Below are positions 16,182 through 25,955 of a stretch of 64,000 nt of DNA, in pieces; the first letter of the stretch is position 1, and each line of letters opens with the position of its first letter. The DNA comes from UBA1127 sp965116355 (GTDB taxonomy: Bacteria; Chloroflexota; Dehalococcoidia; Lucifugimonadales; UBA1127). Under the pieces are notes generated by a model that saw nothing but the letters and a program-made list of their open reading frames with translations, ran no database searches and was not told the origin of the DNA. The stretch is from contig OZ220679.1 of the NCBI GenBank assembly GCA_965116355.1, positions 186,001 through 250,000 on the forward strand. Reading direction: 5' to 3'. The position numbers were made by a program, and so were the translations under genes.

Positions 16182-16847
16182 TCAGTGCAATCGGGCCTGT
16201 TCGTCGGGCGGCAGGATGTAGCACGTATCGAACTCACACACCTCATCGACGAGGTGCAGCTTCAGGCACTCGGTCGCCGACAGGAAGCGGTCGCGGCCCG
16301 AGTACACGAAATTCGTCCACCAGCGCGGCGTGTGCGTGCCGGTGCGGCGGTAGAAGAGCTCGCCGATCTTCTGCTTGTAGGTGGTGGCGAGCTTCTGGTA
16401 GTCGGTGAAGATCCGCTCGTCCTCGCCCACGACCGTCCACTGGCCGCTGTGGAGCATCATGGTGGAGAAGAAGCCCATCGAGCGACGGTCGCCGGCCTGG
16501 GCGATGATGGCGCCCATGGAGTAGGCGTAGCCGAGCACGACGGTATCGACGGGGATGAAATAGTCGCGCTTCACCTTGTACATCATCTCCATCATGGCGA
16601 ATCCGGCGCCCATTGAGCCGCCTCCGGAGTTGATGTAGACCGTGATGCGGCGCTGCCCGCCCATGCGCTTCAGGTTGGATGCGATGACGATCAGCGACTT
16701 GGCGAAGCGCTCCGCCTCCACGTCGTTGATGTCGCGGATGAAGTAGACGCCGACCTGGTCCAGGAAGGCGCGGCGCGCGTTCTGCTCCTCTATGAGCTCC
16801 GAGACCGTGGGGATTGGCTGGCCCGCCTGGACGTTCTGTGGCTGCAC
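16182..16847 (-). CDS. ClpP-like serine protease subunit (divergent)
   Basis: A 221-residue protein of the ClpP fold. The Ser-His-Asp triad is intact: S110 in YAYSMGA, H133 in MLHSG and D186 in GRDRFLSA, with the oxyanion segment INSGGGSMGAG (72-82). Neighbouring sequences depart from normal ClpP (YSMGA instead of ASMGA, MLHSGQW instead of MIHQP, plus TGTHTPRWW). It is therefore probably a second, specialised ClpP or ClpP-related peptidase rather than the main one. Its start lies 3 bases after the purD stop, so it is cotranscribed with purine genes. No Clp ATPase is nearby. Confidence 0.85.
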   Translation of the reverse strand: MQPQNVQAGQPIPTVSELIEEQNARRAFLDQVGVYFIRDINDVEAERFAKSLIVIASNLKRMGGQRRITVYINSGGGSMGAGFAMMEMMYKVKRDYFIPVDTVVLGYAYSMGAIIAQAGDRRSMGFFSTMMLHSGQWTVVGEDERIFTDYQKLATTYKQKIGELFYRRTGTHTPRWWTNFVYSGRDRFLSATECLKLHLVDEVCEFDTCYILPPDEQARLH

Positions 16848-16850
16848 CGT

Positions 16851-18128
16851 CTACCTCCCGCTCGCCGCCGGCGCAAGCGCCGCGATGTCCCGCCGGTACT
16901 GTGCGCCCTCGAAGCTGATGCGCGCCGCGTTCTCGTATGCGTGGGTGCGCGCGTCCTCCAGCGTCTCGCCCGTCGCGGCGACGGTGAGGACGCGGCCGCC
17001 CGCCGTCACGACGCTCCCGCCGACGTCGAGTGCAGTGCCAGCGTGGAAGACGGCCACGTCATCGTCGACGTCGTCGAGGCCCGCGACGGCGTAGCCGGTC
17101 TCGTAGGCGTCCGGGTAGCCGCCGGACGCGAGCACGACGCCAACGGCGGGCCGCGTCGACCACGCGATGGGCGTCCGGTCGATTGTGCCGTCGAGGATGG
17201 CCTCAAACACGTCCAGCAGGTCCGATTCCATTCGCGGGAGGATAACCTGCGTCTCGGGGTCGCCGAGGCGAGCGTTGAACTCGATGACCTTGGGGCCTTT
17301 GGGCGTCAGCATGAGGCCGCCGTAGAGCATGCCGCGGAAGGGGCAGCCTTCCTCGGCGAGGGCGCGGACGGCGGGGGCCATGACCTCGGCCATCACGCGC
17401 TCCGCGAGCTCGGCGTTCCAGGCGAGGGGTGGGCTGTAGGCGCCCATGCCGCCGGTGTTCAGGCCAACGTCGCCGTCGGCGATGCGCTTGTAGTCGCACG
17501 CGGCCAGCAGCGGGCTGAGGTGGATGCCGTCCGTGAACGTGAAGACGCTGATCTCCTGCCCCGTCAGGCACTCCTCGACGAGCACCTGGCTGCCGGCGTC
17601 GCCGAAGACGCGCTCCTCCATGGCCTCGCGCAGGGCGTCGAGGGCCTCGGCGGTGGACTCGCAGACGCGGACGCCCTTGCCGGCGGCGAGGCCGTCGGCC
17701 TTGATGACGACGGGCGCGGGGGTGAGCGAAACGTACTCGCGGGCCTCGCCGTAGCTGGTGAAGACCTCGGCGCGGCCCGTCGGGATGCCGGCGCGCTCCA
17801 TCAGGCGCTTGGCGAACGCCTTTGAGGACTCGATGCGGGCGGCGGCCTGCGTGGGGCCGACGATGCGGAGGCCCTCGGCCTCAAAGCGATCCACGACGCC
17901 GGCCTCGAGCGACATCTCGGGGCCGACGACGGTCAGGTCGATGGCATGCGCGCGGGCGGCGTCGAGGAGGGCGTCGGCGTCTGTGGGCTTCGCATCCACG
18001 TTCACGCCGAGTAGCGCGGTGCCTGCGTTGCCGGGCGCGACGTAGACCTCGGTGACGCGGGGGCTCGCCTTGAGTTTCCACGCGATGGCGTGCTCACGCG
18101 AGCCGTTGCCGATGACCATTACGCGCAT
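16851..18128 (-). CDS. purD: Phosphoribosylamine-glycine ligase
   Basis: A 425-residue ATP-grasp enzyme that joins glycine to phosphoribosylamine (step 2 of purine synthesis). The start MRVMVIGNGSREHAI is the invariant PurD N-terminus, which fixes ATG 18126-18128; an upstream extension would translate repeat sequence. The ATP-grasp core includes VIKADGLAAGKGV and, near the metal site, IEFNARLGDPETQ. It is the gene after guaA on the minus strand, with a family F repeat in the gap, and is followed at 3 bases by the ClpP-like gene. Confidence 0.97.
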   Translation of the reverse strand: MRVMVIGNGSREHAIAWKLKASPRVTEVYVAPGNAGTALLGVNVDAKPTDADALLDAARAHAIDLTVVGPEMSLEAGVVDRFEAEGLRIVGPTQAAARIESSKAFAKRLMERAGIPTGRAEVFTSYGEAREYVSLTPAPVVIKADGLAAGKGVRVCESTAEALDALREAMEERVFGDAGSQVLVEECLTGQEISVFTFTDGIHLSPLLAACDYKRIADGDVGLNTGGMGAYSPPLAWNAELAERVMAEVMAPAVRALAEEGCPFRGMLYGGLMLTPKGPKVIEFNARLGDPETQVILPRMESDLLDVFEAILDGTIDRTPIAWSTRPAVGVVLASGGYPDAYETGYAVAGLDDVDDDVAVFHAGTALDVGGSVVTAGGRVLTVAATGETLEDARTHAYENAARISFEGAQYRRDIAALAPAASGR

Positions 18129-18138
18129 GTGGCGGCGG

Positions 18139-18177
18139 ACCCCCATCCTAGCCTTCCCCCGCGAGGGGGAAGGGACT
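18139..18177 (+). repeat. Family F repeat
   Basis: CCCCCATCCTAGCCTTCCCC with its GGGGGAAGGGACT partner, filling almost the whole gap between guaA and purD. Confidence 0.8.
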
Positions 18178-18183
18178 GTTGCG

Positions 18184-19851
<1,668 letters not shown>

Positions 19852-20028
19852 AGAACCCCCTTAGCGAAAATCGTCATGGAGTGTGGGAAAAGCGTAGCAC
19901 CGCGCTCCGCGCTCCGTCTACGCGCTTCCTCGCCATTTTCGGCGATTGCGGGGGCGGGGTGAAAGCGCGGTTTGGGCGAGTTTGGGCATTCTTTCGCAAT
20001 GAGATCTAACAACCGGCGCGGCGCGAGG
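19852..20028. other. Divergent promoter region of guaA and tsaC
   Basis: No gene is seen. On the minus side TGCTACGCT (an extended -10-like element near 19899-19907) could drive guaA. The plus side carries the tsaC promoter listed separately. No repeat family is present here, unlike most gaps in this window. Confidence 0.4.
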
Positions 20029-20037
20029 TGCTATACT
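20029..20037 (+). promoter_or_regulatory. Extended -10 promoter for tsaC
   Basis: TGCTATACT, an extended -10 one mismatch from TATAAT. It predicts a transcript start near 20044, which lies after the first possible GTG (20042) and so favours the later GTG at 20075 as the tsaC start. Confidence 0.55.
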
Positions 20038-20074
20038 CAGTGTGCCTTCAAATCAGATACGAAAGCGGGGCCTC

Positions 20075-20713
20075 GTGACGTCACACTCAGCTACGACCGA
20101 CATTGCCGCCGCGGTGGAAACGCTGCGGGCCGGGGGACTCGTCGCGTACCCGACGGACACGCTGTACGGGCTCGGCGCGGACGCGCTGAACGAGGCCGCC
20201 GTCGAGCGCGTGTTCGAGGCGAAGGGGCGGCCGCAGGGGATGCCGCTGCCGCTGTTGATCTCGGACGCGGGGCAGCTCCCGATGGTGGCGGCGAGCGTGC
20301 CGGACGCGGCGCTCGCGCTGGCCGAGGCGTTCTGGCCGGGCGGGTTGACGCTGGTGCTGCCCGTGTCGGACGCGGTGCCGCCGCTGGTGACGGCCCGCGG
20401 GTGGAAGGTGGCCGTGCGGCTGCCGGACCACCCCGTGCCGCGCTCGCTGGCCGAGGGGCTGGGGCGCCCGATCACGGGCACGAGCGCCAACCGCAGCGGC
20501 GGGCCGGAGCCTCGAACGGCCGCAGGCGTCCGCGAAGAACTCGGCGAGGCGGTGGACATCGTGCTGGACATGGGGCCGTCGCCGGCAGGGCGCTCGTCGA
20601 CGGTGCTGGACGTGACGACGGAGCAGCCGCGCATCCTGCGGTTGGGCGCGGTGTCGCAGGAGGAGATCGAGCGGGCGCTGGGGGCGCAGGTGGCGTGGGA
20701 GGCGAGGGCATGA
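20075..20713 (+). CDS. tsaC: L-threonylcarbamoyladenylate synthase (Sua5/YrdC/YciO)
   Basis: A 212-residue YrdC-fold enzyme that makes threonylcarbamoyl-AMP from Thr, bicarbonate and ATP for the t6A37 modification of ANN-decoding tRNAs. LVAYPTDTLYGLGADA (about 22-37), FEAKGRPQGMPLPLL and GTSANRSGG are the nucleotide- and threonine-binding motifs. There is no C-terminal Sua5 domain, so it is the short TsaC form. A GTG at 20042 would add 11 residues but would lie at or before the predicted transcript start. The other t6A genes are not in the window. Confidence 0.9.
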   Translation: MTSHSATTDIAAAVETLRAGGLVAYPTDTLYGLGADALNEAAVERVFEAKGRPQGMPLPLLISDAGQLPMVAASVPDAALALAEAFWPGGLTLVLPVSDAVPPLVTARGWKVAVRLPDHPVPRSLAEGLGRPITGTSANRSGGPEPRTAAGVREELGEAVDIVLDMGPSPAGRSSTVLDVTTEQPRILRLGAVSQEEIERALGAQVAWEARA

Positions 20714-20843
20714 CCCTTCGACAGGCTCAGGGCGAACGTCTGGATACCGGCTTTCGCCGGTAAAACGAGGGAGGGTTCCTTTGTTAGAGCCAGGGCAAGC
20801 GGGTTTGCGTTTGTCGGGGTTCCTGCCTCCGCAGGAACGACGG
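20713..20843 (+). repeat. Repeats A, C and B before the prenyl synthase gene
   Basis: Family A (20713-20737) runs directly into the C hairpin (20739-20766). A TTCCTGC-CTCC-GCAGGAA hairpin (20816-20843) follows, and its GACGGGGGAG tail doubles as the ribosome site of the next gene. Confidence 0.8.
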
Positions 20844-20851
20844 GGGAGCGC

Positions 20852-21844
20852 ATGAGCGCGCCGGAACTGCTCAACCGACACGCGGAGGCAGTCGAGGCTG
20901 CGCTGCGCGCTGCGATTCAGACGCGCACGGACCAGCTTTACCGCATGATGGAATACCAGCTTGGGTGGGTGGACGAGCAGGGATCGTCGCTGTCGGTCGC
21001 GCCGGAACGGCCCCGGGCGACGCTGTGCCTCGGCGTGTGCGAGGCGCTCAGTGGAGACATGGCGGCGTCGATGGCATCCGCGGCGGCAGTCGAGCTGGTG
21101 CACGAGTTCACTCGCGTCCACGAGGACATCCAATCCGGGTCGCCGGAGCAGGGCGGCAGGCCGAGCGGCTGGTGGCTGTGGGGGCCGGCACAGGCGATCA
21201 ACGTCGGCGACGCGCTGCACATGGTGGCGCGGCTGACGCTGCTGCATGCCGAGGGAGCGGACCCCAATCGGGTGCTGGACGCGGCGATGGTGATGGATGC
21301 GGCGGCGTTGGACCTCTTCGAGGGGCAGCAGCAAGACCTGTCGCTGCAGCTACAGCCGACGGCGACCCCGCAGGCGTACCTGGCGATGGCCGAGCGTCAG
21401 ACGGGAGCGGTGCTCGGGTGCGCGGCACAGCTCGGGGCACTGGCGGCGGGCGCGGACGAGGCGGCGCAGGCGGCGTGCCGGTCGGCGGGGCGGAGCCTCG
21501 GCGTGGCGCTGCGGTTGCAGGACGACATATGGGAGCTTTGGAGCGAAGCCGAGGGCGCGGGCACCGTCGTGCGCAGGAGTTTTCCGGTAGTGCTCGCCAT
21601 CGAGAGCGCGCCGGTTGCCGTGAAGCGCGAGATCGGGACGCTGCTGATGGCGCGTACGCACGGGCCGAAGGACGCGGCGCGGCTGGCGGAGCTGCTCGAG
21701 GAGGCGGGCGCGCGGCAGGGTGCGGTCGACGCTGCGCTCGCGGCGCGGGCGGCGTTCGCCGAGGGGCTCGGCAGGGCGGGCATCGCGCCGGAGCGGCGGG
21801 GGGAGCTCGTCGCGCTGGCCGAGCACATGACGCAGGGACTGTAG
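20852..21844 (+). CDS. Polyprenyl synthetase-fold protein with degenerate Asp motifs
   Basis: A 330-residue all-helical protein of the trans-prenyltransferase fold. Conserved landmarks are ELVHEFTRVHEDIQSG (first Asp-rich region), GPAQAINVGDALHMVA, a central EGQQQDL, and LRLQDDIWELW (second region). In active synthases these regions read DDxxD; here the first is HEDIQ and the second DDIWE, and the lysine/TLP segment after the second is replaced by VVRRSFPVVLA. It may bind one isoprenoid diphosphate or have changed reaction, for example a non-catalytic subunit, but this is inference. ATG 20852 has its ribosome site inside a repeat. Confidence 0.75.
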   Translation: MSAPELLNRHAEAVEAALRAAIQTRTDQLYRMMEYQLGWVDEQGSSLSVAPERPRATLCLGVCEALSGDMAASMASAAAVELVHEFTRVHEDIQSGSPEQGGRPSGWWLWGPAQAINVGDALHMVARLTLLHAEGADPNRVLDAAMVMDAAALDLFEGQQQDLSLQLQPTATPQAYLAMAERQTGAVLGCAAQLGALAAGADEAAQAACRSAGRSLGVALRLQDDIWELWSEAEGAGTVVRRSFPVVLAIESAPVAVKREIGTLLMARTHGPKDAARLAELLEEAGARQGAVDAALAARAAFAEGLGRAGIAPERRGELVALAEHMTQGL

Positions 21845-21865
21845 GGGCGCGGGGGTCCTGGATAC

Positions 21866-21941
21866 CGGCTTTCGCCGGTAAAACGGGGGAAGGGGGACCT
21901 GGCCGCGTTTTTCGGGGTTTCTGCCTTCGCAGGAACGACGC
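21866..21941 (+). repeat. Repeats C and B before pgk
   Basis: GATACCGGC-TTTC-GCCGGTAAAACGG at 21866-21893 and TTTCTGC-CTTC-GCAGGAACGACG at 21914-21941, both +. Confidence 0.78.
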
Positions 21942-21982
21942 GGGACGGCGGCAAGGACGCTTGCGATTTGGTGAGGAGGGCC

Positions 21983-23173
21983 ATGGCGAAGCAGACCGTG
22001 GAAGACATCGACGTGCAGGGGAAGCGCGTGCTGGTGCGCGTCGATTTCAACGTGCCGATGGAGGACGGGCACATCAGCGACGACAACCGCATCCGCGCGG
22101 CGGTGCCCACCATCGACTATCTCGTGGAACAGGGCGCGCGCGTCATCCTGTGCTCGCACCTGGGGCGGCCGAACGGGCAGGTGGACGAGGGCTCGCGGCT
22201 GGCGCCCATCGCGGAGGGGCTGCAGGCGGTGCTCGACGCGCCCGTCACCTACCTGACCGATACTGTCGGTCCGATTGCCGAAGCAGTGGTGACGGCGATG
22301 GAGCCGGGCGAGGTGCTGCTGTTGGAGAACCTGCGCTTCCACCCGGGCGAGGAGAAGAATGACCCGGAGTTCGCGGGGCAGCTTGCGCGGCTGGCCGACG
22401 TGTACGTGAACGACGCCTTCGGGACGGCGCACCGGGCGCACGCCTCGACTGCGGGCGTGGCGGCGTTCCTGCCGGCGGTGAGCGGGTTCCTGATGGAGCG
22501 CGAGATCACGATGCTGGGCAGCGTGCTGGAGTCGCCCAAGCGCCCGCTGGCGGCGGTGATGGGCGGCGCGAAGGTGTCGGACAAGATAGCGGTGCTGGAG
22601 ACGCTGCTGGACCGCGTCGACGTGCTGGTCATCGGCGGGGGCATGGCGGCGACGTTCATCAAGGCGATGGGCAACGGCGTCGGCTACTCGCTGCTGGAGG
22701 AGGAGCGCGTCGAGTTTGCGCGGGAGACCATCGAGCGGTGCGCGAGCCGGGGCGTGAACCTCGTGCTGCCGCCGGACCTCGTCGTAGCCGACGCCTTCGA
22801 CGCGAGGGCGGCGGCGCAGGTGGTGGCGGCGGAGGCGATACCGGACGGCTGGCGGATCATGGACATCGGCCCGAGCGCGGTGTGGGACTTCACGGAGGCG
22901 CTGCGCCCGTGCGGGACGGTGCTGTGGAACGGGCCCATGGGCGTCTTCGAGTGGGAGGCGTTCTCGCACGGGACGCGTGCCGTCGGGCAATTGCTGGCGT
23001 CGCTGGAGGATGCTGTTACCATAGTCGGCGGAGGGTCCACCGCGGAGGCCGTGGCGGAACTTGGGCTGGCGGCGGACATGACCCACGTCTCGACAGGCGG
23101 GGGTGCGTCGCTGGAGTTCTTCGAGGGCAAGGAGTTGCCGGGGGTCGCGGCGCTGCTGGACAAGGAAGGGTAG
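21983..23173 (+). CDS. pgk: Phosphoglycerate kinase
   Basis: A 396-residue PGK of normal length, the ATP-forming step of glycolysis. RVLVRVDFNVPM near residue 20 is the classical signature; LCSHLGRPNG, ENLRFHPGEEKND and GGAKVSDKI bind the substrate, and the C-terminal TIVGGGSTAEAV binds nucleotide. ATG 21983 follows GAGGAGGG. It is followed by the archaeal-type phosphoglycerate mutase and, after the DUF91 gene, by tpiA, so this is a glycolysis cluster. Confidence 0.98.
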   Translation: MAKQTVEDIDVQGKRVLVRVDFNVPMEDGHISDDNRIRAAVPTIDYLVEQGARVILCSHLGRPNGQVDEGSRLAPIAEGLQAVLDAPVTYLTDTVGPIAEAVVTAMEPGEVLLLENLRFHPGEEKNDPEFAGQLARLADVYVNDAFGTAHRAHASTAGVAAFLPAVSGFLMEREITMLGSVLESPKRPLAAVMGGAKVSDKIAVLETLLDRVDVLVIGGGMAATFIKAMGNGVGYSLLEEERVEFARETIERCASRGVNLVLPPDLVVADAFDARAAAQVVAAEAIPDGWRIMDIGPSAVWDFTEALRPCGTVLWNGPMGVFEWEAFSHGTRAVGQLLASLEDAVTIVGGGSTAEAVAELGLAADMTHVSTGGGASLEFFEGKELPGVAALLDKEG

Positions 23174-23194
23174 TCGTTCGCCCAGCCCAGCCCT

Positions 23195-23328
23195 CTGGGT
23201 TCCCGCCTGCGCGGGAACGACGAGTGGGGCCCCGGCGCTGCTGGACAAGGAGGGTAGGCGCGGGCGTCTGGATACCGCCTTTCGCCGGTAAAACGAGGGG
23301 CGCGGGCGATTCGCGAATCGCCCCTACG
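23195..23328 (+). repeat. Repeats B', C and E
   Basis: GTTCCCGC-CTGC-GCGGGAAC (23195-23222), GATACCGCC-TTTC-GCCGGTA (23268-23295), then family E, whose perfect 20-bp palindrome GGGCGATTCGCGAATCGCCC (23304-23323) is followed by CTACG. A short duplicate of the pgk 3' end (CGCTGCTGGACAAGGA) occurs at 23236-23251. Confidence 0.8.
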
Positions 23329-23373
23329 GAGGAGTCAGGGCGAACGGGGGTTGGAGATACAGAAGGAGCGGAC

Positions 23374-24579
23374 ATGATCGACTTTCCGGCGCTGGCGGAG
23401 ATCGTCAGCAAGTCGCCGTCCAAGATCGTGATGCTGGTGGCCGACGGCCTGGGCGGGCTGCCGCACCCGGAGACGCGCAAGTCGGAGCTGGAGACCGCGT
23501 CGACGCCGAACCTGGACCGGCTGGCGGGCGTGAGCGCCTGCGGGCTGACGACGCCGGTGCTGCCGGGCGTGGCGCCGGGGAGCGGGCCGGGGCACCTGGG
23601 GCTATTCGGCTACGACCCGGTGAAGTACCTCATCGGCCGGGGCGTGCTGGAGGCGCTGGGCATCGGCGTGCCGGTGGCGCCCGGCGAGGTGGCGGCCCGC
23701 GGCAACTTCTGCACCGTCGACGAGGACGGGGTCATCGTCGACCGGCGCGCGGGGCGCATCGCGTCGGAGGAGAGCGCGGCGCTCGTCGAAATGCTCGACA
23801 CCATCGACGTGCCGGGCGTGCAGGCGTCGGTGTTCCCGGTGAAGGACTACCGCTTCGTGCTCAAGCTGACGGGCGAGGGGCTCAGCGACCAAGTGACCGA
23901 GACGGACCCGCAGCGGACGGGCGCAAAGCCGCTGGACGCCGAGGCCATCGCGCCCGAGGCCGCGTTAACAGCCCGGGCTGTTAACGACTTCGTCCGAGAG
24001 GCACGGAACATGCTGGCGGAGCAGCCCAAGGCGAACATGCTGACGCTGCGGGGCTTCAGCCTGCTGCCGCACCTGCCGTCGATGGTCGACCGGTACCTGC
24101 TGGACCCGGCGGCCATCGCCGCGTACCCGATGTACCGGGGGCTGGCCAGCCTGCTGGGGATGAAGGTGATCCCGACGGGCGGCACGTTCGCGGACGAGGT
24201 GGCGACCCTGCGGGAGCGCTGGGACGAGCACGACTTCTTCTTCCTGCACTACAAGGCCACCGACGCGGCGGGCGAGGACGGCGACTTCGACGCGAAGGTG
24301 GAGACGCTGGAGGAGCTGGACCGGTTCATCCCGGAGGTGCTGGCGCTGGAGCCGGACGTGTTCATGGTGGCGGGCGACCACGCGACGCCTGCCATCATGG
24401 CGTCGCACTCGTGGCACCCGGTGCCGTTCCTGCTGCACTCCAAGTGGACGCTGGGCGAGGGCGTCGAGGCGTTCAACGAGCGTGCGCTCGGGACGGGCTC
24501 GCTGGGGCGGTTCCCGGCGGAGCACATCATGCTGCAGGCGCTGGCGCACGCGGACAAGCTGACGAAGTTTGGGCCGTAG
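23374..24579 (+). CDS. apgM: 2,3-bisphosphoglycerate-independent phosphoglycerate mutase, archaeal type
   Basis: A 401-residue alkaline-phosphatase-fold mutase interconverting 3- and 2-phosphoglycerate with two bound metal ions. MLVADGLGGLPHP near the N-terminus carries the first metal Asp; APGSGPGHLGLFGYDP holds the catalytic Ser region (about 68-83); YKATDAAGEDGDFDAKV and MVAGDHATP provide the other metal ligands. The length and pattern are those of ApgM, not of the ~510-residue GpmI. ATG 23374 follows AGAAGGAG. A perfect 24-bp palindrome lies inside the gene at 23963-23986. Confidence 0.95.
   Translation: MIDFPALAEIVSKSPSKIVMLVADGLGGLPHPETRKSELETASTPNLDRLAGVSACGLTTPVLPGVAPGSGPGHLGLFGYDPVKYLIGRGVLEALGIGVPVAPGEVAARGNFCTVDEDGVIVDRRAGRIASEESAALVEMLDTIDVPGVQASVFPVKDYRFVLKLTGEGLSDQVTETDPQRTGAKPLDAEAIAPEAALTARAVNDFVREARNMLAEQPKANMLTLRGFSLLPHLPSMVDRYLLDPAAIAAYPMYRGLASLLGMKVIPTGGTFADEVATLRERWDEHDFFFLHYKATDAAGEDGDFDAKVETLEELDRFIPEVLALEPDVFMVAGDHATPAIMASHSWHPVPFLLHSKWTLGEGVEAFNERALGTGSLGRFPAEHIMLQALAHADKLTKFGP
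23963..23986. repeat. Perfect 24-bp palindrome within apgM
   Basis: CGTTAACAGCCC followed by its exact reverse complement. It encodes ALTARAVND in frame. Such a long perfect palindrome is unlikely by chance in coding sequence, and could be a protein-binding site or an inserted element. Confidence 0.7.
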
Positions 24580-24588
24580 GGGTCAGAG

Positions 24589-25779
24589 ATGGCTATATTC
24601 AAGATGGTGGGTGACAAAGAGGACTTGGTAGAGATCGAGTCCACGTCGTTTTGGCAGGAGGGCTTGCTAGAACGCTCAGACCTGCAACGTCTATTGCGAG
24701 ACAAACCAGAAGTCTTAGAAGAACGGCTTCTCATCATCTCGGAAGAGTTTGGGAACTGGGAGGATTCGAGGCGACGGATTGACTTGCTCGCGGTGGACTC
24801 ATTCGGAAGGCTGACGGTCATCGAGCTGAAGCGCGGCGATACTGGCGAACACATGGACTTGCAGGCCATCCGGTACGCGGCGATGGTGGCAAACATGACC
24901 TCCCAACAGGCCGTCGACACCTTTCAATCCTACTTGGAAGGGCGTGCGGCGGTCGATGGGAGCGACGACGTGGCTCCCGATGACGCAGAGGGCCAACTTC
25001 GCGAGCATTTGGGGAACACGGAGGAGGGTTCTCTGACCATTCAGTCCGAGATACCGCGCATCATCCTGGTGTCGGAAGGCTTCAGCAAGGAACTGACGAC
25101 TTCCGTGATGTGGTTGAACGACTCTTGGCTCAGCACTGCGGGATTAGACATAAAGTGTGTTCAACTCCAGCTGCACAGGAACGGGAACGAGTTGTTGTTG
25201 GAGACCAGGACACTCATCCCACTGCCGGAAGCCTCGGACTACCGGACTCGGATTGCAGAAAAGCAGCAAGAAGAAAGAACTCAGAGAGCCGGAAAGCCCC
25301 AATGGCACTCGGGTGGGGATGTATTCAATGAGTACATCGACAAGGCAGAGGTGTCTCATCAACCTTTGTTGAGACGCCTCTACGAAACGGCGTTGTCTCT
25401 CCAAAGCAGCGAATTGGCTGAGCTTCATGTTTGGGTGAACGGCGAGCGAAATTACGTCCAGATCTATCCTCAACTGCCAGGCACGGAGACAGCCCTCGTA
25501 TCGTTCAACATGCTGTTCTGGCGGGGCGGCTTGGGCGAGATTTCCTTCTGGCCGGGTTGGGGATCCATTGCCCCCCGTTCGCTTGCCTCCATTGACGAGC
25601 TGGTTGGTCCAGCGAAGATACATGATGGTGTACGTCACCGTAGATTGTCCGTGAGGAATACGCGTGACAACCTTGATGCAGTATTAGAAGCAATCATAGC
25701 GTCTTATCGTGAAGCGAACGCCGCTGTTGTAAGCGGGAACGGCTTGGGAGATGCATCCGTTGAGGCTCCCGCGTCCTAG
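24589..25779 (+). CDS. DUF91/NucS-like PD-(D/E)xK domain protein
   Basis: A 396-residue protein. Residues about 58-100 hold RRRIDLLAVDSFGRLTVIELKRG, in which the Asp, then E-x-K, form a PD-(D/E)xK nuclease core like that of NucS/DUF91 endonucleases; QAIRYAAMVA follows as the supporting helix. The rest has no recognised domain but is well-formed, with an aromatic C-terminal region. Codon use is clearly less GC-rich than in the flanking glycolysis genes and the gene splits apgM from tpiA, both signs of lateral arrival. It may act on DNA in repair or defence. The start ATG 24589 lies 9 bases after the apgM stop. Confidence 0.7.
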   Translation: MAIFKMVGDKEDLVEIESTSFWQEGLLERSDLQRLLRDKPEVLEERLLIISEEFGNWEDSRRRIDLLAVDSFGRLTVIELKRGDTGEHMDLQAIRYAAMVANMTSQQAVDTFQSYLEGRAAVDGSDDVAPDDAEGQLREHLGNTEEGSLTIQSEIPRIILVSEGFSKELTTSVMWLNDSWLSTAGLDIKCVQLQLHRNGNELLLETRTLIPLPEASDYRTRIAEKQQEERTQRAGKPQWHSGGDVFNEYIDKAEVSHQPLLRRLYETALSLQSSELAELHVWVNGERNYVQIYPQLPGTETALVSFNMLFWRGGLGEISFWPGWGSIAPRSLASIDELVGPAKIHDGVRHRRLSVRNTRDNLDAVLEAIIASYREANAAVVSGNGLGDASVEAPAS

Positions 25780-25831
25780 TTGGGACATCAAGGCTAGGCC
25801 CCGTTTTGCGGTACGGGTAGATTAAGAGCCC

Positions 25832-25934
25832 CCTGGGTTCCTGCCTGCGAAGGAACGACGAGTTTGGGGTATTGTTGACCGCAGAGGCCATTGGGCGCGG
25901 GGGTTCTGGATACCGGCTTTCGCCGGTATGACGG
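25832..25934 (+). repeat. Repeats B and C before tpiA
   Basis: TTCCTGC-CTGC-GAAGGAA (25832-25860) and GATACCGGC-TTTC-GCCGGTATGACGG (25906-25934), both +. No gene in 25780-25955. Confidence 0.78.
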
Positions 25935-25955
25935 TAGGCATGTGAAAGGAGCGGG

